From Parvibaculum sp040216885 (GTDB lineage Bacteria > Pseudomonadota > Alphaproteobacteria > Parvibaculales > Parvibaculaceae), in assembly GCA_040216885.1 (NCBI GenBank), contig JAVJOG010000017.1, forward strand, positions 62,001 through 126,000: 64,000 bases of DNA. Direction: 5' to 3'. Numbering within the stretch: position 1 is the first letter of the stretch; each line of letters starts with the position of its first letter. Below are positions 41,748-49,862 of the stretch, piece by piece. The translations under genes and the position numbers were made by a program. Below the pieces are notes generated by a model. That model saw only the letters and a list, made by a program, of their open reading frames with translations. It had not been told where the DNA came from and did no database searches.

Positions 41748-44033
41748 TCAGAAGCTGAGTTTGACGCCCCCGAGGACCGTCCGCGGCTTGCCGGGCCGGG
41801 CGCCGGCGGGGTCGAAGGAGACGTTATAGACCTCGTCGGTCAGGTTCTCGACAATGCCGATCAGCGTCACGCCCGGCACCACGTCGTATTCGGCCGAAAG
41901 ATCGAAGATCACCCGCTCGTTGATGAGCTGGTTGGCCGGAATGGCGCCCCGGCCGGCGACGGCGCGCGTCTCGTCGACATAGGAGACCAGCAGGTTGGTC
42001 CGCCAGGCCTCGCCCTCGAGCCCGGCCGACAGCGTCACCATGTGCTCGGGCAGATAAGGCAGCTTGTCGCCGGCCGTCACCGTGCCCCAGGGGCCGAAGC
42101 CGCTGGCGAAGCTCGTCTTGAACTCGCTCGTCGTATAGGTGTAGGCGAGCGCGAGCGGCGCCTTGAGGCCGAGACCGAGAAGCCCGCCCGCGTCGTAGCC
42201 GGCCGCGACCTCGATACCCTTCACATCGACGTCGCCGCCGTCGAATTGCGTGCCGACAACGCAGCCGCCGCCGGTCGAGGCCGTGCAGGTGCCCAAGAGG
42301 TTCGAATAGTCGTTGAAGAAGCCGATCGTCTCGAACGAGAAATCGCCGGCGCCGTAACGGAAGCCCGCTTCGTAGTTGATCGACTTCTCGGCATCCGACG
42401 TCGAGCCCGGTCCGGGCGCCGCGAAGCCGCGATGCACGCCGGCGAGAAGCTGCCATTCGTCGCTGAGATTGTAGGTGGCGCTGACGCCCGGGATCAGCAC
42501 GTCGACCGAATTTTCGGTCACGGCGAGCGGCGTGGTGCGTGCGGGGTCGGCGAGCCCGTAGTCGGTGCGCCGCAGCTTGATCGTCTCGTAGCGCAGCCCC
42601 GGCACGACGGTGAGGTTGCCCCAGTCGATCGTATCGCGCACGAAGAACGCCCAGGCCTTGGCGTCGCCGACGCGGTTCTCCTGGCTGCCCGGCGCGCCGG
42701 CGGTCGTCAGTGTCAACTGGCCGCCGGTCATGTCGTAGACGTCCTGGTTCTGGAAGCGGTCTTCCTCGTCCTCGTGATAGCGCGCCGAGATTTCGACGAA
42801 GTGAGCGACGTCGCCGGTGAGGAAAGCCGTGCCGAGCACCGACTGGATACCGGCGGTGTAGTATTCGCGGTTGTTGTTGCGCACGCGGATCTGTCCGTTC
42901 ACAACGCCGCGCAGAATGTCGCGTTCGACGCTGTTGGCGGGGTCCATGATGGCATTGGATATGCCGGTCCATGCCGGCGCGCCGGTCTGCCGCACATCGT
43001 TGATCTTGTACCAGGCGCGTGCGGTCTCGGTGTAATAGGCGGTCGTCGTCAGGTTGGTGTCGTTGCTGAAGTCGACGCGATGGGTCGCCTGGAACGTCTT
43101 GTGGTCGACATTCATCTCGTCGAGACGGCTCGCCGCATAGCGGCGATAGGGGCTGGCCGCGAAGTCGGCGGCGGTGAGGCCGAGATAGGTTTCGTCCGAC
43201 GTTTCGTCGGACACCTGAACCTTGAACTCAAACGCCTGACGCAATCCCGAACCGGCCTTGCTGCGGAAGGCGAGCTTGCCGACATAATCCTGCACGACAT
43301 AGCCGGTGTCGCCGCCGCCATCGACCGTCTTGAAGCCGTCCGTGCGGTCCTGAAGCGTTTCGAGCAGCACGCCCACGTCCCACGCTTCGCTGAGCGGCAT
43401 CCAGCCGCCGGCATGGCCATGCGCGCGCAACGTGTTGTCCTCGCCGCCCAGCACCGTCAGCGCACCCGAAAGGCTGCCGTCTTCGTTGTCGGGGATCGAG
43501 GTCGACAACATGTTGATCGCGCCGCCCACCGTCGACGGCCCGTATTTGATCGCCGCCGCGCCTTTGGTGATTTCGATCGCTTCCATGCGGCCGGTGAACG
43601 GGAAGTAATAGGCGGCGGGCGCGGCGTAAGGAGCGGGCGCCATCAGCACGCCGTCTTCCATCACGACGATCTTGTTGTTTCGGTCGTTGCCGGAGCCGCG
43701 AATGCCGATATTCGGACGAAGGCCGTAGCCGTCCTCTTCCTGGATCTGCACGCCCGGCGCCACGCGCAGCACCCGGTTGATATCGGTATGGGAGAACTTC
43801 TCGAGCTCTTCCTTGTCGATGAAGGTCACGCCGCCGCCGACTTCCGCCGTCTCTTCGGCGGTGCTGGTGACGAGCAGCCCCTTCAGGATGTGAACCTTGC
43901 CTTCTTCGGCCTGCGCCGTTTCGGCGGCGGGCTCGTCGGCCAGGGCGGCCGGTGCGGCCATCAGCGCCGTGGCGAGCGCCAGGCTGCTGCAGCCGCGCAT
44001 GAGAAGGGCGGTGGTCGAAAATCGCGAGCGCAT
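41748..44033 (-). CDS. TonB-dependent outer-membrane receptor (iron-type)
   Basis: This 761-residue receptor has a signal peptide (SLALATALMAAPAALADE), a plug domain (INRVLRVAPGVQIQEEDGYG, RPNIGIRGSGNDRNNKIVV, then GPSTVGGAINM) and a 22-strand barrel ending in KLSF. The plug resembles FecA/ferric-siderophore receptors. No anti-sigma domain precedes the plug, so it is not a FecR-type signal transducer. A strong Fur-like palindrome at 44126-44146 lies 93 bases upstream, supporting iron uptake. The ligand is unknown. AAGGGG precedes the start codon. Confidence 0.92.
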   Translation of the reverse strand: MRSRFSTTALLMRGCSSLALATALMAAPAALADEPAAETAQAEEGKVHILKGLLVTSTAEETAEVGGGVTFIDKEELEKFSHTDINRVLRVAPGVQIQEEDGYGLRPNIGIRGSGNDRNNKIVVMEDGVLMAPAPYAAPAAYYFPFTGRMEAIEITKGAAAIKYGPSTVGGAINMLSTSIPDNEDGSLSGALTVLGGEDNTLRAHGHAGGWMPLSEAWDVGVLLETLQDRTDGFKTVDGGGDTGYVVQDYVGKLAFRSKAGSGLRQAFEFKVQVSDETSDETYLGLTAADFAASPYRRYAASRLDEMNVDHKTFQATHRVDFSNDTNLTTTAYYTETARAWYKINDVRQTGAPAWTGISNAIMDPANSVERDILRGVVNGQIRVRNNNREYYTAGIQSVLGTAFLTGDVAHFVEISARYHEDEEDRFQNQDVYDMTGGQLTLTTAGAPGSQENRVGDAKAWAFFVRDTIDWGNLTVVPGLRYETIKLRRTDYGLADPARTTPLAVTENSVDVLIPGVSATYNLSDEWQLLAGVHRGFAAPGPGSTSDAEKSINYEAGFRYGAGDFSFETIGFFNDYSNLLGTCTASTGGGCVVGTQFDGGDVDVKGIEVAAGYDAGGLLGLGLKAPLALAYTYTTSEFKTSFASGFGPWGTVTAGDKLPYLPEHMVTLSAGLEGEAWRTNLLVSYVDETRAVAGRGAIPANQLINERVIFDLSAEYDVVPGVTLIGIVENLTDEVYNVSFDPAGARPGKPRTVLGGVKLSF

Positions 44034-44125
44034 GAATTTCCCCTTGAGACGTCCAGCCGGGCCGGGCCCGGCTCTTCTTGCGAATGAATATCAAGGGTAG
44101 TCATACAAATTTCATCGCGGCCTGT

Positions 44126-44146
44126 AAATGCAAGTGACTCGCATTT
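44126..44146. promoter_or_regulatory. Fur-like box upstream of TonB receptor
   Basis: A 21-base dyad runs AAATGCAAGT-G-ACTCGCATTT, with nine of ten base pairs matched. It has the form of alphaproteobacterial Fur/iron boxes (ATGCnAnTnnnTnGCAT). It is between the receptor (-) and the carboxylase (+) and may affect either. Confidence 0.7.
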
Positions 44147-44199
44147 CTAGTTGCAAGAATGTCGCAGATAAGGAGGAAAGAAGGGCGCGTTCCCTGTCC

Positions 44200-44229
44200 T
44201 TCCCATCCGCCCCCAAGGGGCGGATGGGA
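44200..44229. other. 14-bp perfect hairpin in the carboxylase 5' region
   Basis: TTCCCATCCGCCCC and its exact complement are separated by CAA. There is no T-run, so it is not a simple terminator. It lies 106 bases before the carboxylase start in the 301-base divergent region. Confidence 0.6.
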
Positions 44230-44302
44230 ACCCCTCATTTGACCCCCCGTGACCCCGCCCCCTATCTTGCCGCCAGCAAAATTTGGGGAAGAGACGAAGA
44301 CA

Positions 44303-44338
44303 ATGACGCTGAAAACCGGCGCGGCGGCCGCCGCATGA
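44303..44338 (+). CDS. Possible 11-residue leader peptide coupled to the carboxylase
   Basis: ATG 44303 follows a GAAGAGACGAAGACA purine-rich stretch and encodes MTLKTGAAAAA; its TGA overlaps the carboxylase start as ATGA. The carboxylase itself has no Shine-Dalgarno (GGCGGCCGCCGC precedes it), so re-initiation after this leader is the simplest explanation. Confidence 0.45.
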   Translation: MTLKTGAAAAA

Positions 44339-47300
44339 GCATCCGCAAGCTGCTGATCGCCAATCGCGGCGAAATCGCCATCCGCATCGCCCGCGCCGCC
44401 GCCGAACTCGGCCTCGAAACGGTCGCGATCCATGCCGAGGACGACGCGGCCTCGCTGCATGTGAAAGCGGCCGACGAGGCTCATGCGTTGAAGGGCCAGG
44501 GCGCCGCCGCCTATCTCGATCAAGCGGCGATTGTCGCGCTGGCCAGAGCCACCCATTGTGACGCCATCCATCCGGGCTACGGCTTCCTCTCCGAGAATGC
44601 GGATTTCGCGCGCGCCTGCGCCGCCGCCGGCCTCGTCTTTGTCGGCCCGGCGCCGCAAGCGCTCGACCTCTTCGGCGACAAGATTGCCGCCCGTGCGCTC
44701 GCCGAAAAATGCGGCGTGCCGCTGCTCCCCGGCACCGACGGCCCGACCGGCCTCGACGACGCCAAGGCCTTCTTCGCGTCGCTTGGGAAAAATCCCGCCA
44801 TGATGATCAAGGCGGTCGCCGGCGGCGGCGGCCGCGGCATGCGCGCGGTGACGGACGCGGGCGAAATCGACGAAGCCTTCGCGCGCTGCCAGTCGGAAGC
44901 GAAATCCGCCTTCGGCCGCGGCGATGTCTATGTCGAACGATTGATCCGCAAGGCCCGCCACATCGAAATCCAGATCGTCGCCGACGGCAAACACGTCACC
45001 CATCTCGGCGAGCGCGAATGCACGCTGCAGCGCCGCAACCAGAAGCTGGTCGAGATCGCGCCCTCGCCGACGCTCGACGGGGCGATGCGCGACCGGCTCT
45101 GCGCCGCCGCCATCCGCCTCGCCGGGGAGGCGCATTATTCAAGCCTCGGCACGTTTGAATTCCTGCTCGACGCATCGGCGCCGGGCGACGCCGCCACCTT
45201 CGCCTTCATGGAGGCGAACCCCCGCCTTCAGGTCGAACACACGGTCACCGAGGAAGTCACCGGCATCGATCTCGTCAAGACGCAGCTCCGCCTTGCCGGC
45301 GGCGCGACGCTGGCCGAACTCGGCCTCTTGCAGGCCGACGTGGCCCCGCCCCGCGGCTTCGCGATCCAGCTCCGCATCAACATGGAAACCATGACCGCCG
45401 ACGGCGCGGCAAAGCCCGCCGGCGGCGTCATCACCGCCTTCGAGCCGCCGTCGGGGCCCGGCATCCGCGTCGACAGCTTCGGCTATGCCGGCTACCGCAC
45501 CAGCCCCAACTACGATTCGCTGCTGGCGAAACTGATCGCCCATTCGCCCTCGCCCGACTATGCCGCCGCCGCGGCCCGCGCCTACCGCGCGCTCTGCGAA
45601 TTCCGCCTCGAAGGCGTCGCCAGCAATATCGGCTTCCACATGAACCTGTTGAAGCGCCCGGAATTCGTGGCGAACGACGTCTACACGAAATTCGTCGAGG
45701 ACCATGCGGCCGACCTCGCCCGCCCGCCCGCGACCGGCCACCGGCAACTCTTTCATGGGCAGGCCGGCGGCGCCGCCCCCAGCGCCCCCGCCAAGGCCGT
45801 CGACGCGCCGCCCGGCACGCGCCCCGTCGCCGCGCCGATGCAAGCCCGCGTTGTGTCGATCGACGTCGCCGAAGGCGCACTCGTCAGCGCCGGCGAGCAG
45901 GTGGCGGTGCTCGAAGCGATGAAGATGGAGCATGTGGTGACGGCGCCCGAAGGCGGCTACATCCGCAAGCTCGCCGCGCGCCCCGGCGACAATCTCTTCG
46001 AGGACGAGCCGCTCCTCTTCATCGAACCGTCGGCGGACGCCGCCGCCCGCGCCGCCGAAGCCGAGACCGAGATCGACCCCGACTTGATCCGCCCCGACCT
46101 CGCCGAAGTGATCGAGCGTCATTTCATCGGGCTCGACGAAGGCCGCCCCGACGCCGTCGCCCGCCGCCGCAAGCGCAACCAGCGCACGGCGCGCGAGAAC
46201 ATCGCCGACCTGGTCGACGAAGGCAGCTTCATCGAATATGGCGCGCTGGCGCTCGCCGCCCAGCGCCGCCGCCGCCCGATGGACGAGTTGATAAAGATGA
46301 GCCCCGCCGACGGCATGATCGCCGGCATCGGCGCGGTCAACGGCGCGCATTTCGGCGAGGAGAAGTCGCGCGCCATGATCCTCGCCTATGACTTCACCGT
46401 CTTTGCCGGCACGCAAGGCGCGATGAACCACAAGAAGAAAGACCGTATGCTGACGATAGCGGAGGACTGGCATCTCCCCATCGTCCTTTTCGGCGAAGGC
46501 GGCGGCGGCCGCCCCGGCGACACCGATGTCGCGGGCGTCGCCGGCCTCGACACGCCGAGCTTCGTCAAGTTCGCGAAGCTCTCCGGCGAGGTGCCGCTGA
46601 TCTCGGTCGTCTCCGGCCGCTGCTTTGCCGGCAACGCCGCGCTTGTCGGCTGCTCCGACGTCATCATCGCGACGAAGGATGCGAACATCGGCATGGGCGG
46701 CCCGGCGATGATCGAGGGCGGGGGCCTCGGCGTCTACGCGCCGGAAGACATCGGCCCCATTAATGTGCAGACGGCCAACGGCGTCGTCGACATCGCGGTC
46801 GAGGACGAGGCCGAAGCCGTCGCCGCGGCCAAAAAATACCTCTCCTACTTTCAAGGCAGCCTTCCGCAGTGGGACGCCGCCGACCAGCGCGACCTCCGCC
46901 GCCTGATCCCCGAAAACCGCCTGCGCGCCTACGACATCCGCACCGTCATCGACGCGCTTGCCGACCGGAACTCGGTGCTGGAACTCCGGCCCTCCTTCGG
47001 CATCGGCATCCTCACCTGCCTCGTCCGCATCGAGGGCCGGCCGATGGGCCTCATCGCCAACAACCCGATGCACTTGGGCGGCGCCATCGACGCCGAAGCG
47101 GGTGATAAAGCCGCCCGCTTCATGCAGCTCTGCGACGCCTTCGGCCTGCCCATGCTGTCGCTCTGCGACACGCCGGGCTTCATGGTCGGCCCCGAGATCG
47201 AGGAGCGCGCGCAAGTGCGCCATGTCAGCCGCATGTTCGTCACCGGCGCCTCGATGCGCGTTCCCTTCTTCACGGTGGTGCTCAGAAAGGGCTACGGCCT

Positions 47301-47637
47301 CGGCGCGCAGGGCATGGCCGCCGGCTCCTTCCACGCCCCCTTCTTCATCGTCTCCTGGCCGACCGGCGAATTCGGCGGCATGGGCCTCGAAGGCGCGGTG
47401 CGGCTCGGCTACCGCCGCGAAATGGAAGCGATCGACGATCCCGCCGAGCGCGACGCCTTCTACCGGAAAATGGTCGCCCGCTATTACGAAAACGGCAAGG
47501 CCATCAACATGGCCTCCTTCCTGGAAATCGACGCCGTCATCGACCCGAAGGACACAAGAGCCTGGATCATGCGCGGGTTAAAATCCGCCGGCCCCCCGCG
47601 CGAGAAAAAGGGCAGGGGGTTTGTGGATACGTGGTGA
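44335..47637 (+). CDS. Single-chain biotin-dependent acyl-CoA carboxylase (LCC type)
   Basis: This 1100-residue protein carries a whole carboxylase. Residues 1-450 are biotin carboxylase (LLIANRGEIAIRIARA, the ATP loop AVAGGGGRGMR, FMEANPRLQVEHTVTEE). Residues about 495-565 are the biotin carrier with the biotinyl Lys in VLEAMKMEHVV. Residues about 600-1100 are a carboxyltransferase with the two crotonase-like halves (RARENIADLVDEGSF region, and LCDTPGFMVGPEIEERAQ). The order BC-BCCP-CT in one chain matches long-chain acyl-CoA carboxylases, known from Mycobacterium and some alphaproteobacteria. Propionyl- or geranyl-CoA substrates are alternatives. It needs biotin made by the bio genes in this window. 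Confidence 0.9.
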   Translation: MSIRKLLIANRGEIAIRIARAAAELGLETVAIHAEDDAASLHVKAADEAHALKGQGAAAYLDQAAIVALARATHCDAIHPGYGFLSENADFARACAAAGLVFVGPAPQALDLFGDKIAARALAEKCGVPLLPGTDGPTGLDDAKAFFASLGKNPAMMIKAVAGGGGRGMRAVTDAGEIDEAFARCQSEAKSAFGRGDVYVERLIRKARHIEIQIVADGKHVTHLGERECTLQRRNQKLVEIAPSPTLDGAMRDRLCAAAIRLAGEAHYSSLGTFEFLLDASAPGDAATFAFMEANPRLQVEHTVTEEVTGIDLVKTQLRLAGGATLAELGLLQADVAPPRGFAIQLRINMETMTADGAAKPAGGVITAFEPPSGPGIRVDSFGYAGYRTSPNYDSLLAKLIAHSPSPDYAAAAARAYRALCEFRLEGVASNIGFHMNLLKRPEFVANDVYTKFVEDHAADLARPPATGHRQLFHGQAGGAAPSAPAKAVDAPPGTRPVAAPMQARVVSIDVAEGALVSAGEQVAVLEAMKMEHVVTAPEGGYIRKLAARPGDNLFEDEPLLFIEPSADAAARAAEAETEIDPDLIRPDLAEVIERHFIGLDEGRPDAVARRRKRNQRTARENIADLVDEGSFIEYGALALAAQRRRRPMDELIKMSPADGMIAGIGAVNGAHFGEEKSRAMILAYDFTVFAGTQGAMNHKKKDRMLTIAEDWHLPIVLFGEGGGGRPGDTDVAGVAGLDTPSFVKFAKLSGEVPLISVVSGRCFAGNAALVGCSDVIIATKDANIGMGGPAMIEGGGLGVYAPEDIGPINVQTANGVVDIAVEDEAEAVAAAKKYLSYFQGSLPQWDAADQRDLRRLIPENRLRAYDIRTVIDALADRNSVLELRPSFGIGILTCLVRIEGRPMGLIANNPMHLGGAIDAEAGDKAARFMQLCDAFGLPMLSLCDTPGFMVGPEIEERAQVRHVSRMFVTGASMRVPFFTVVLRKGYGLGAQGMAAGSFHAPFFIVSWPTGEFGGMGLEGAVRLGYRREMEAIDDPAERDAFYRKMVARYYENGKAINMASFLEIDAVIDPKDTRAWIMRGLKSAGPPREKKGRGFVDTW

Positions 47638-47664
47638 TGCTCCGTTAACGGAACAAAAAAATTC

Positions 47665-47733
47665 GTCTTTGCCGGGCTTGACCCGGCAACCCAGAAGGCG
47701 CGCGCTTTGCGCGCCGTCTCTCTTCACAAAGAC
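47665..47733 (+). repeat. Third copy of the 15178-15341 repeat family
   Basis: It reads GCCGGGCTTGACCCGGCAAC, then CCAGAAGG, a GCGCGC hairpin, and CGTCTCTCTTCACAAAGAC, matching the right copy of the pair at 15278-15341 over nearly its full length. Confidence 0.75.
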
Positions 47734-47932
47734 CCTTCATCCGCCTGAAGATTTGCCCACGACGCCCACCCAAAAAACAAACTGTCATCCCGGCGCCTGT
47801 CCCGGCGAAAGCCGGGAACACCGGGAACCATGGGCGGCGCGACAAACGCAGGCGCCGCCTTCCCCTCAACCCCCAACCCATAACCGTCACGGCCCGCTTT
47901 ATGCGGGCCATCCACGTCTTGCTTCCTTTCTC

Positions 47933-48029
47933 CGTCATTGCGAGGAGGCCGCAGGCCGACGAAGCAACCCAGAAACCGTAACCTCTGAATCTGCCGCTTC
48001 TGGGTTGCTTCGCTTCGCTCGCAATGACG
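47933..48029. repeat. Inverted repeat (CGTCATTGCGAGG type)
   Basis: The left arm (47933-47974, CGTCATTGCGAGG to GAAGCAACCCAGAA) and right arm (47997-48029, TTCTGGGTTGCTTC to CGCAATGACG) are complementary. Such hairpins are widespread intergenic repeats in Proteobacteria. Confidence 0.75.
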
Positions 48030-48130
48030 AGGAAAGAAAACCCCCCTCTTCGCGCCTTCGCGTCTTCGCGTGAATCTCTTCCCTTCTCTTCCCCTTTGCA
48101 TCCCCGCCCCCCATGCGCCACCATCGCCCC

Positions 48131-48496
48131 ATGCCGATGAGCTACCGCGAATTCAACGCCTTCTGCGCCGCGCTCCCCGCCACCACCCATGTCGTGCAAT
48201 GGGGCGGCGCGCATGTCTGGAAGGTCGGCGGCAAGGTCTTCGCGATCGGCGGCTGGCAGCGCGGAAGCCATCCCGGCATCACCTTCAAGGTCTCCGACAT
48301 CGGCTGGGAAATGCTGCGCGACGCGCCCGGCTGCCGCCCGGCGCCCTACCTCGCCTCACGTGGCATGAAATGGATCCAGAACCACGAACCCGGCCTCGGC
48401 AAGCGGGAGCTGAAGCAATATCTGAAAGCCTCCCACGCCCTGGTCGCCGCCGGCCTCAGCAAAAAGAAACGCGCCGAGCTTATGCTCTCTGAATGA
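48131..48496 (+). CDS. MmcQ/YjbR family protein
   Basis: This 121-residue protein has the MmcQ/YjbR fold (CyaY-like, putative DNA-binding). Family features are FNAFCAALPATTHVVQWGG, WKVGGKVFAIGGW, TFKVSDIGWEML and the C-terminal SHALVAAGLSKKKRAE. The function is unknown. Starts at 48113, 48131 and 48137 are all possible; none has a strong Shine-Dalgarno. Confidence 0.82.
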   Translation: MPMSYREFNAFCAALPATTHVVQWGGAHVWKVGGKVFAIGGWQRGSHPGITFKVSDIGWEMLRDAPGCRPAPYLASRGMKWIQNHEPGLGKRELKQYLKASHALVAAGLSKKKRAELMLSE

Positions 48497-48547
48497 CCGC
48501 GAGGTGACTCCGGATCGCACGTAACCCCTCCGTACACAGACAAACCC

Positions 48548-48901
48548 TCACCCCTCCGGCCGCGTCCAGATCCAGCTTCCGCCGATCGCCGCCGCGGCGA
48601 TCGGCGCCAGCGACCAGGGGAACGGCGCGAAGAGGAGCGCGGCGGCGATGCTGACCGCGAAGGCCGCCAGCGCCGCCTGCTTGCCCCGGCGCGAAATGGC
48701 GCCGCGCTCCCGCCACAGCCGGATATGGACGCCAAAAGTCGGATGCGTCAGCAGCCGCTGCTCCAGCGCCTTGTTGCTGCGCGCAAAGCAGAAGGCGGCG
48801 AGGATCAGGAACGGCACGGTCGGCAAGAGCGGCAGCGCCACGCCGAGCCCGCCCAGCCCCAGCGCCGCGAACCCGGCCATCAGATAGAACGTCTTCGTCA
48901 A
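48548..48901 (-). CDS. YbaN family (DUF454) inner-membrane protein
   Basis: This 117-residue membrane protein has helices FYLMAGFAALGLGGLGVALP and AALAAFAVSIAAALLFAPFP. The motif LPLLPTVPFLILAAFCFARSN is the DUF454/YbaN signature. TTG 48901 is preferred because GGAG lies upstream and the family N-terminus begins there. Some homologues lie beside haem-uptake genes; no such partner is here. The upstream 218 bases contain unusual repeats and a Pho-box-like array pointing toward it. Confidence 0.82.
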   Translation of the reverse strand: MTKTFYLMAGFAALGLGGLGVALPLLPTVPFLILAAFCFARSNKALEQRLLTHPTFGVHIRLWRERGAISRRGKQAALAAFAVSIAAALLFAPFPWSLAPIAAAAIGGSWIWTRPEG

Positions 48902-48936
48902 GGGAGGCTCCGGAATTGTCCGCCGCGCCGCGCCCC

Positions 48937-48970
48937 GGGGATAAGTCCGGGGATAAAGCGGGGATAAATT
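48937..48970. repeat. Three GGGGATAA units, 11-12-bp period
   Basis: GGGGATAA occurs three times with GGG starts at 48938, 48950 and 48961. Together with the units at 49075-49119 it brackets the CTGTCAN array. Confidence 0.65.
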
Positions 48971-49009
48971 GGCCGATAATCCGTACACAGACCATCGACA
49001 TCGCGGTTT

Positions 49010-49049
49010 GTGACAGTTTTTTGACAGTTCAGTGACAGCACGATGACAG
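49010..49049 (-). promoter_or_regulatory. Four CTGTCAN heptamers with exact 11-bp period
   Basis: On the minus strand, CTGTCAT, CTGTCAC, CTGTCAA and CTGTCAC occupy plus-strand starts 49043, 49032, 49021 and 49010. The architecture is that of a double Pho box. It points to ybaN, whose start is 109 bases downstream. It shares a 24-25-base block with 8115-8143. Confidence 0.65.
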
Positions 49050-49074
49050 CGGGCCCTGTTATGGCAAATATACC

Positions 49075-49119
49075 GGGGATAAGCTGCGGGATAATGTGCG
49101 GGACAAGTTGCGGGACAAG
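49075..49119. repeat. Four 12-bp iterons abutting the tRNA-Arg 3' end
   Basis: GGGATAAG, GGGATAAT, GGGACAAG and GGGACAAG begin at 49076, 49088, 49100 and 49112, an exact 12-base period. The last unit touches the encoded CCA of the tRNA. Iterons at this place are typical of integrase arm sites at tRNA attachment sites. Confidence 0.7.
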
Positions 49120-49196
<77 letters not shown>

Positions 49197-49331
49197 GGGC
49201 CGCCGGGGAAGGCCCCGGCCGAAGCGCGCCGCAAGGTAGAACAAAGTGCGCGCCCTGACAATCGGCGGATCGCGCTCCCTTGGCGGGCCTCTCGAATCCG
49301 CCTATAGGAAGGAACCCGCTATTTCCGCGCG

Positions 49332-49856
49332 ATGCGCGTTCAAAGAGTTCTGCGTTCCATGCCGGAGGCCCTGCGGCTCGCGCCCCTCGATCTGTTCATC
49401 GATCCGCTCCTGTCGTTTCAGGATGCCCGTCTCCGCGACATGCTGGCCTATTGGGAGCGCCAGCGCGGCACGCGGCCTTGTCCGGCGCGCGCCGATGTCA
49501 GCCCCGCCGATATCGTCAGCCATCTGCCGTCGGTTTTTCTGATCGACGCGGCGCCGCCGGCGCTGTCGCTCGCAAACTTCCGTGTACGTCTGATGGGAAC
49601 GGCGCTGAACGAACTTTTCGCGCGCGACTTCACCGGCCGCACGCTTGAAAACGATATTTCGGAAAGGCCCGCCGCCGCCGTCGCCAAGGTGCTGGGCGTC
49701 GTCTGCCAGTTGCGGCGGCCCTTGCGCGTTTATGGCGCGGCGGTTTTTTCGGCGTCGGCCCCGGCGACCGAGATCGAGGCGGTACTGTTGCCGCTGTCGG
49801 CCGGCGCCGGCGTCGACATGGTGCTGGGCGAGCTCGTCAAACGGGCATCGGCGTAA
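49332..49856 (+). CDS. PAS-domain protein (PAS_5/DUF1488-like)
   Basis: This 174-residue protein matches the alphaproteobacterial single-domain PAS family: an N-terminal helix with RLRDMLAYWERQRGTRPCPARADVSPADI, then the PAS core (NFRVRLMGTALNELFARDFTGR). It has no output domain. A role as a small sensor or binding module is likely; the ligand is unknown. ATG 49332 and ATG 49359 are both possible starts. Confidence 0.8.
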   Translation: MRVQRVLRSMPEALRLAPLDLFIDPLLSFQDARLRDMLAYWERQRGTRPCPARADVSPADIVSHLPSVFLIDAAPPALSLANFRVRLMGTALNELFARDFTGRTLENDISERPAAAVAKVLGVVCQLRRPLRVYGAAVFSASAPATEIEAVLLPLSAGAGVDMVLGELVKRASA

Positions 49857-49862
49857 CAGGCA

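Larger units (their letters stand above)
47638..48130. other. Repeat-rich intergenic region
   Basis: This 493-base stretch has no gene. It contains the repeat at 47665-47733, a CCCGGC-rich dyad around 47786-47830 (GTCATCCCGGCGCCTGTCCC type), the inverted repeat at 47933-48029, and CTTCGCGCC/GTCTTCGCGTG direct repeats near 48050. All are common forms of intergenic clutter in this class. Confidence 0.6.

Noticed and set aside
45139..47334. 731-codon antisense frame over the carboxylase
   Set aside because: It is a shadow of the BC-BCCP-CT gene with no motif.
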